A DNA stretch of 64,000 nucleotides from Acanthopleura granulata (lineage: Eukaryota; Mollusca; Polyplacophora; Chitonida; Chitonidae), in assembly GCA_016165875.1 (NCBI GenBank), contig JABBOT010000002.1, positions 32,539,642 through 32,603,641 on the forward strand, read 5' to 3'. Each line of letters starts with the position of its first letter. The stretch's first letter is position 1. A program made the position numbers and the translations under genes. The notes under the pieces are model-generated. The model ran no database searches and was not told where the DNA came from. It saw only the letters and a list, made by a program, of their open reading frames with translations. This document shows, one piece after another, positions 61,358 through 64,000 of this stretch.

Positions 61358-63747
61358 CGTGTTTCCCAGCGTTATTTCGCAAACGGTGGCCGAAAACAGC
61401 GCCTACAAATCACCCCTTTTATATTTTAAAAATGTAATTCTTTCAGTTGGTTGAATAAAAATTTAAATTAAAAGCTAGCAGGAGAACACTTTAACAACTA
61501 TTTATTCAACCATTCCTTATCTAAAGCAGACGACAAACCTTAGTGCTCTATTTACGTATATAAGATTCCCGTGTATTCACAGCAAGTTAAATTGGGACAT
61601 TTGGAGAACTGAACAATTCTTAAGAAACTGTGTGTTTATTAAACGAATGTGTGATTCACGAAAGTTTTGAATCATATTATGGATGACTGTTGTATAAATC
61701 TTTGCATTTTGAAAGCCAACATTTTGCGTAAATATGCCCCTCGTAACGCTTAATTGTAGTGTATGAAAGGTTTTAGTTCAAGAAATTTTCTTAAGTGAAG
61801 GCATGGACACCTCTAAGAAAAAACAAAGACTCGTAATCAGGTTCTACAAATTTTATTCACAGTGTTGCTGACAAAATAGCTACATCACATGGCGCTGAAT
61901 CAAAAAAGCTAAGTAGAGTCGTACTACTCAATGTTCAAATAGAGCATTGGTCAATTTTCTACGATGTAAGATAGGTACGCGTTCTTCTACGCTATTGATT
62001 ATATGCATATAGGAATATATGCACGCTGAAACCTCAGAGTTGAGAAATGTGATGGCTTTTTTCAGCACATATTAACCACACCGCAGTTCTGTCGGCACGA
62101 TAATTGCTGGGATGATTTGATAAAAGCCACATGTACTTTAGCAGAAAAGACAGTCTGGTACAGGCATCGCACTGAGCCATGTCAATCTCCATACGTCTTT
62201 CTGTTGTTCACTGTTGGCTCAGTACTGAACACCTTGTGTGATCTATACCATATGAAGATTTCTTTTTATCGTGACAGCAATGCAACAAAAAACGTAGACG
62301 GGCGGCCACAAAAAAGCAACAAGGAAATTTGTGTTTCTCTCGCTACAACGATCTTGAACATAGAGCACATATGTGACGTAGGCGAAAACAACCAGCGAGT
62401 CTAACATGAGTACAGCCAGAAAGGGGGGAAAACAGCGATGACTGCGGTGATCTCAGATTGATTCATGGACACAATTCCATTGTGTATCAACAATCTGGTG
62501 ATGCTATCAAAATAAAATATTGCCTGACACCTTTCAGGATAAAAATAATCACAAAGGGAAACCTGACAAGGATTACAGTGGAATTATTGATCATGTCCAT
62601 AATTGTAAGTTGTTTCTATAGCTTCAATGCTTACAAGATTAACTGTTGCTATGCCATTCGCAAAACCTCACCGACAGTCTACAATTCTTGAAACCACACC
62701 CACGTTTTTGCAGGCTATTACAAATAACAGTTTTGTTCTCTGAAAATTCAACCCAAACCAAACTCACATGTATTGAAGTTTTATGTATAGAATAATATTA
62801 TCTATACGGATAAACAATGCCTAATTTAGTTCAATCGGATCAAAATCTAGTCTTCAATCTTCTTAGAACAGCAACATTATTTCCTAACCGGGTCACATAT
62901 ACTTTCCTTTCCTCTTCATATTACACTACTGAAGTCTCTCAAATCCCCACTTGCCCTTACCACAAATATGCCCGTGCTTAACTGAGTTTCACTTTGTCAT
63001 TTATCACTTATTTCTCTATTCTAAACAATATCAAGTTACATGCCAAAATGTACAAGTTGGGATTTCATCACGCTGCCTCTGGGACAAATTCCCACTTATA
63101 TTAGAAAACAGAGACAGGTACCTTAAACTTATATATAACATTTACATTACCATTTTAACCATATTAATGAAATACTTTCAATAAATAGCTATCTATCTAG
63201 ATGTAACATAGTATTTGAGGTGAGAAATATTCGACTAGATACAGACATACATGTGTATGGAAATTCTTGAACGTTTTTTTCAGTTCACCATGCTTTAACT
63301 TCTGGGTTTCTTTTCAACATGGGAGCTACACATACTGACATACACAAGTGGCCCTTTGCCTTGGTTTAGCGGTATAGTACGGTACGATGAAAACCACCGG
63401 ATATAAATCCTGTCGAAGTTCATCAATATATACAACAAGGTAACTGTATACAGATCTTGATCACAGAAGGTGGGGGTGCTACATTATTTAACTTATATAG
63501 TTACAATATATGAGACATTCTACATCCCATGGAGGGGTGGTGAGTGTTAGACCTGATTCGCGCAGAGCCTGAAAGTATTGTTCGCCTTCACAAGGGCAAT
63601 CCAAGCCTGGTCTGCATCAGAGTGCATTATGACAATTACATTTATAATGTACTGACGTAAGTAAGATCTGTGACCTTACAGGGCCGCCTGGTATTATGTT
63701 ATAAGCTGCCTGGTAGCCCATTACAAAGGTTCTTACGTCATATTTGG
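61358..63747. other. No gene recognised
   Basis: AT-rich flank of the retrotransposon. A 95-codon frame at 62117-62404 has no recognisable features. Confidence 0.45.
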
Positions 63748-64000
63748 GCCTCCGTGGCTCAGTTGGTAAGCGCACTAGCGCAGTTTAATGACCCCAAGAC
63801 CTCACACTAATGCGGTCGCTGTGGGTTCAAGTTCAGCTCATGCTGGCTCCCTGTCCGGCCGTACATGGGTCTGCCAGCAACCTGCGGATGGTCGTGGGTT
63901 TCCCCTTGGACCTGTTCGGTTTCCTCCCTCCATAACTTAAAGCCCATCGTACAAGTGAAATATTCTTGAATACGGCGTAAACACCAATCAAATAAATACA
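63748..64000 (+). mobile_element. tRNA-derived SINE, best-preserved copy
   Basis: Starts 'gcctccgtggctcagttggt' (A box 'tggctcagttgg' at 63755). The B-box region 'gggttcaagttc' is at 63823-63834. The body has 'aacctgcggatggtcgtggg', 'ttcggtttcctccctccata', 'cgtacaagtgaaatattctt' and the tail 'gaatacggcgtaaacaccaa' plus (taaa)n. The A and B boxes would let RNA polymerase III transcribe it. A stretch that usually reads 'ataatgctggccgccgt' is altered here. The end of the window may cut the A-rich tail. Confidence 0.92.

Noticed and set aside
1..64000. CRISPR array, operon structure, bacterial-type promoters or tRNA/rRNA genes
   Set aside because: The window is animal nuclear DNA. The tandem arrays lack unique spacers between conserved repeats, and no intact tRNA or rRNA gene was found; tRNA-like pieces belong to SINE heads.

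Overview
This is a window of animal nuclear DNA, most likely from a mollusc or another lophotrochozoan. It is AT-rich and gene-poor, and it carries many tRNA-derived SINE copies of a kind I associate with molluscan genomes: a tRNA-like head, a conserved body ending near 'ataatgctggccg', and a tail 'gagtacggcgtaaaac' plus (aaat)n. It also holds a decayed Ty3/Gypsy retrotransposon, a fold-back DNA element and about ten unrelated minisatellites. There are no operons or ribosome binding sites. Genes must be read through introns, so most long open frames here are chance.

The main biological content is a pair of related two-exon genes, apparently uncharacterised. Gene A (+ strand, coding 6605-6665 and 9097-9479, TATA box at 6339) encodes a predicted 147-residue secreted protein. 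Gene B (- strand, coding 27276-27174 and 22043-21727, candidate AATAAA at 21449-21444) encodes a predicted 139-residue secreted protein. In both, exon 1 carries a signal peptide and ends in phase 1 at a CAG|GTA donor. The single remaining coding exon starts at a pyrimidine-rich TTTCAG acceptor in the matching phase. Both mature proteins are strongly basic and share the framework CC-x2-G-x9-C-x(38 or 43)-C-x10-CC, with Phe-x2 just before the last CC. The genes point towards each other. The framework resembles an expanded anaphylatoxin-like (C3a/fibulin) cysteine pattern, but the function is unknown.

Layout. 1-870: 31-bp satellite. 2155-2780: 45-bp repeat. 3301-5230: SINE cluster. 6339-9479: gene A. 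12561-14335: further SINEs. 14470-14960: 55-bp pyrimidine-rich repeat. 15310-16142: fold-back element. 17410-18300: about 170-bp repeats. 21444-27276: gene B, whose 5.1-kb intron holds 35-bp and 26-bp minisatellites. 27277-55190: mostly empty apart from minisatellites, a double hairpin beside a (GT)16 tract and a few SINE pieces. 55635-61357: complete but inactivated Ty3/Gypsy element on the - strand. 63748-64000: a nearly full-length SINE. Everything here is read by eye; no search or alignment program was run.
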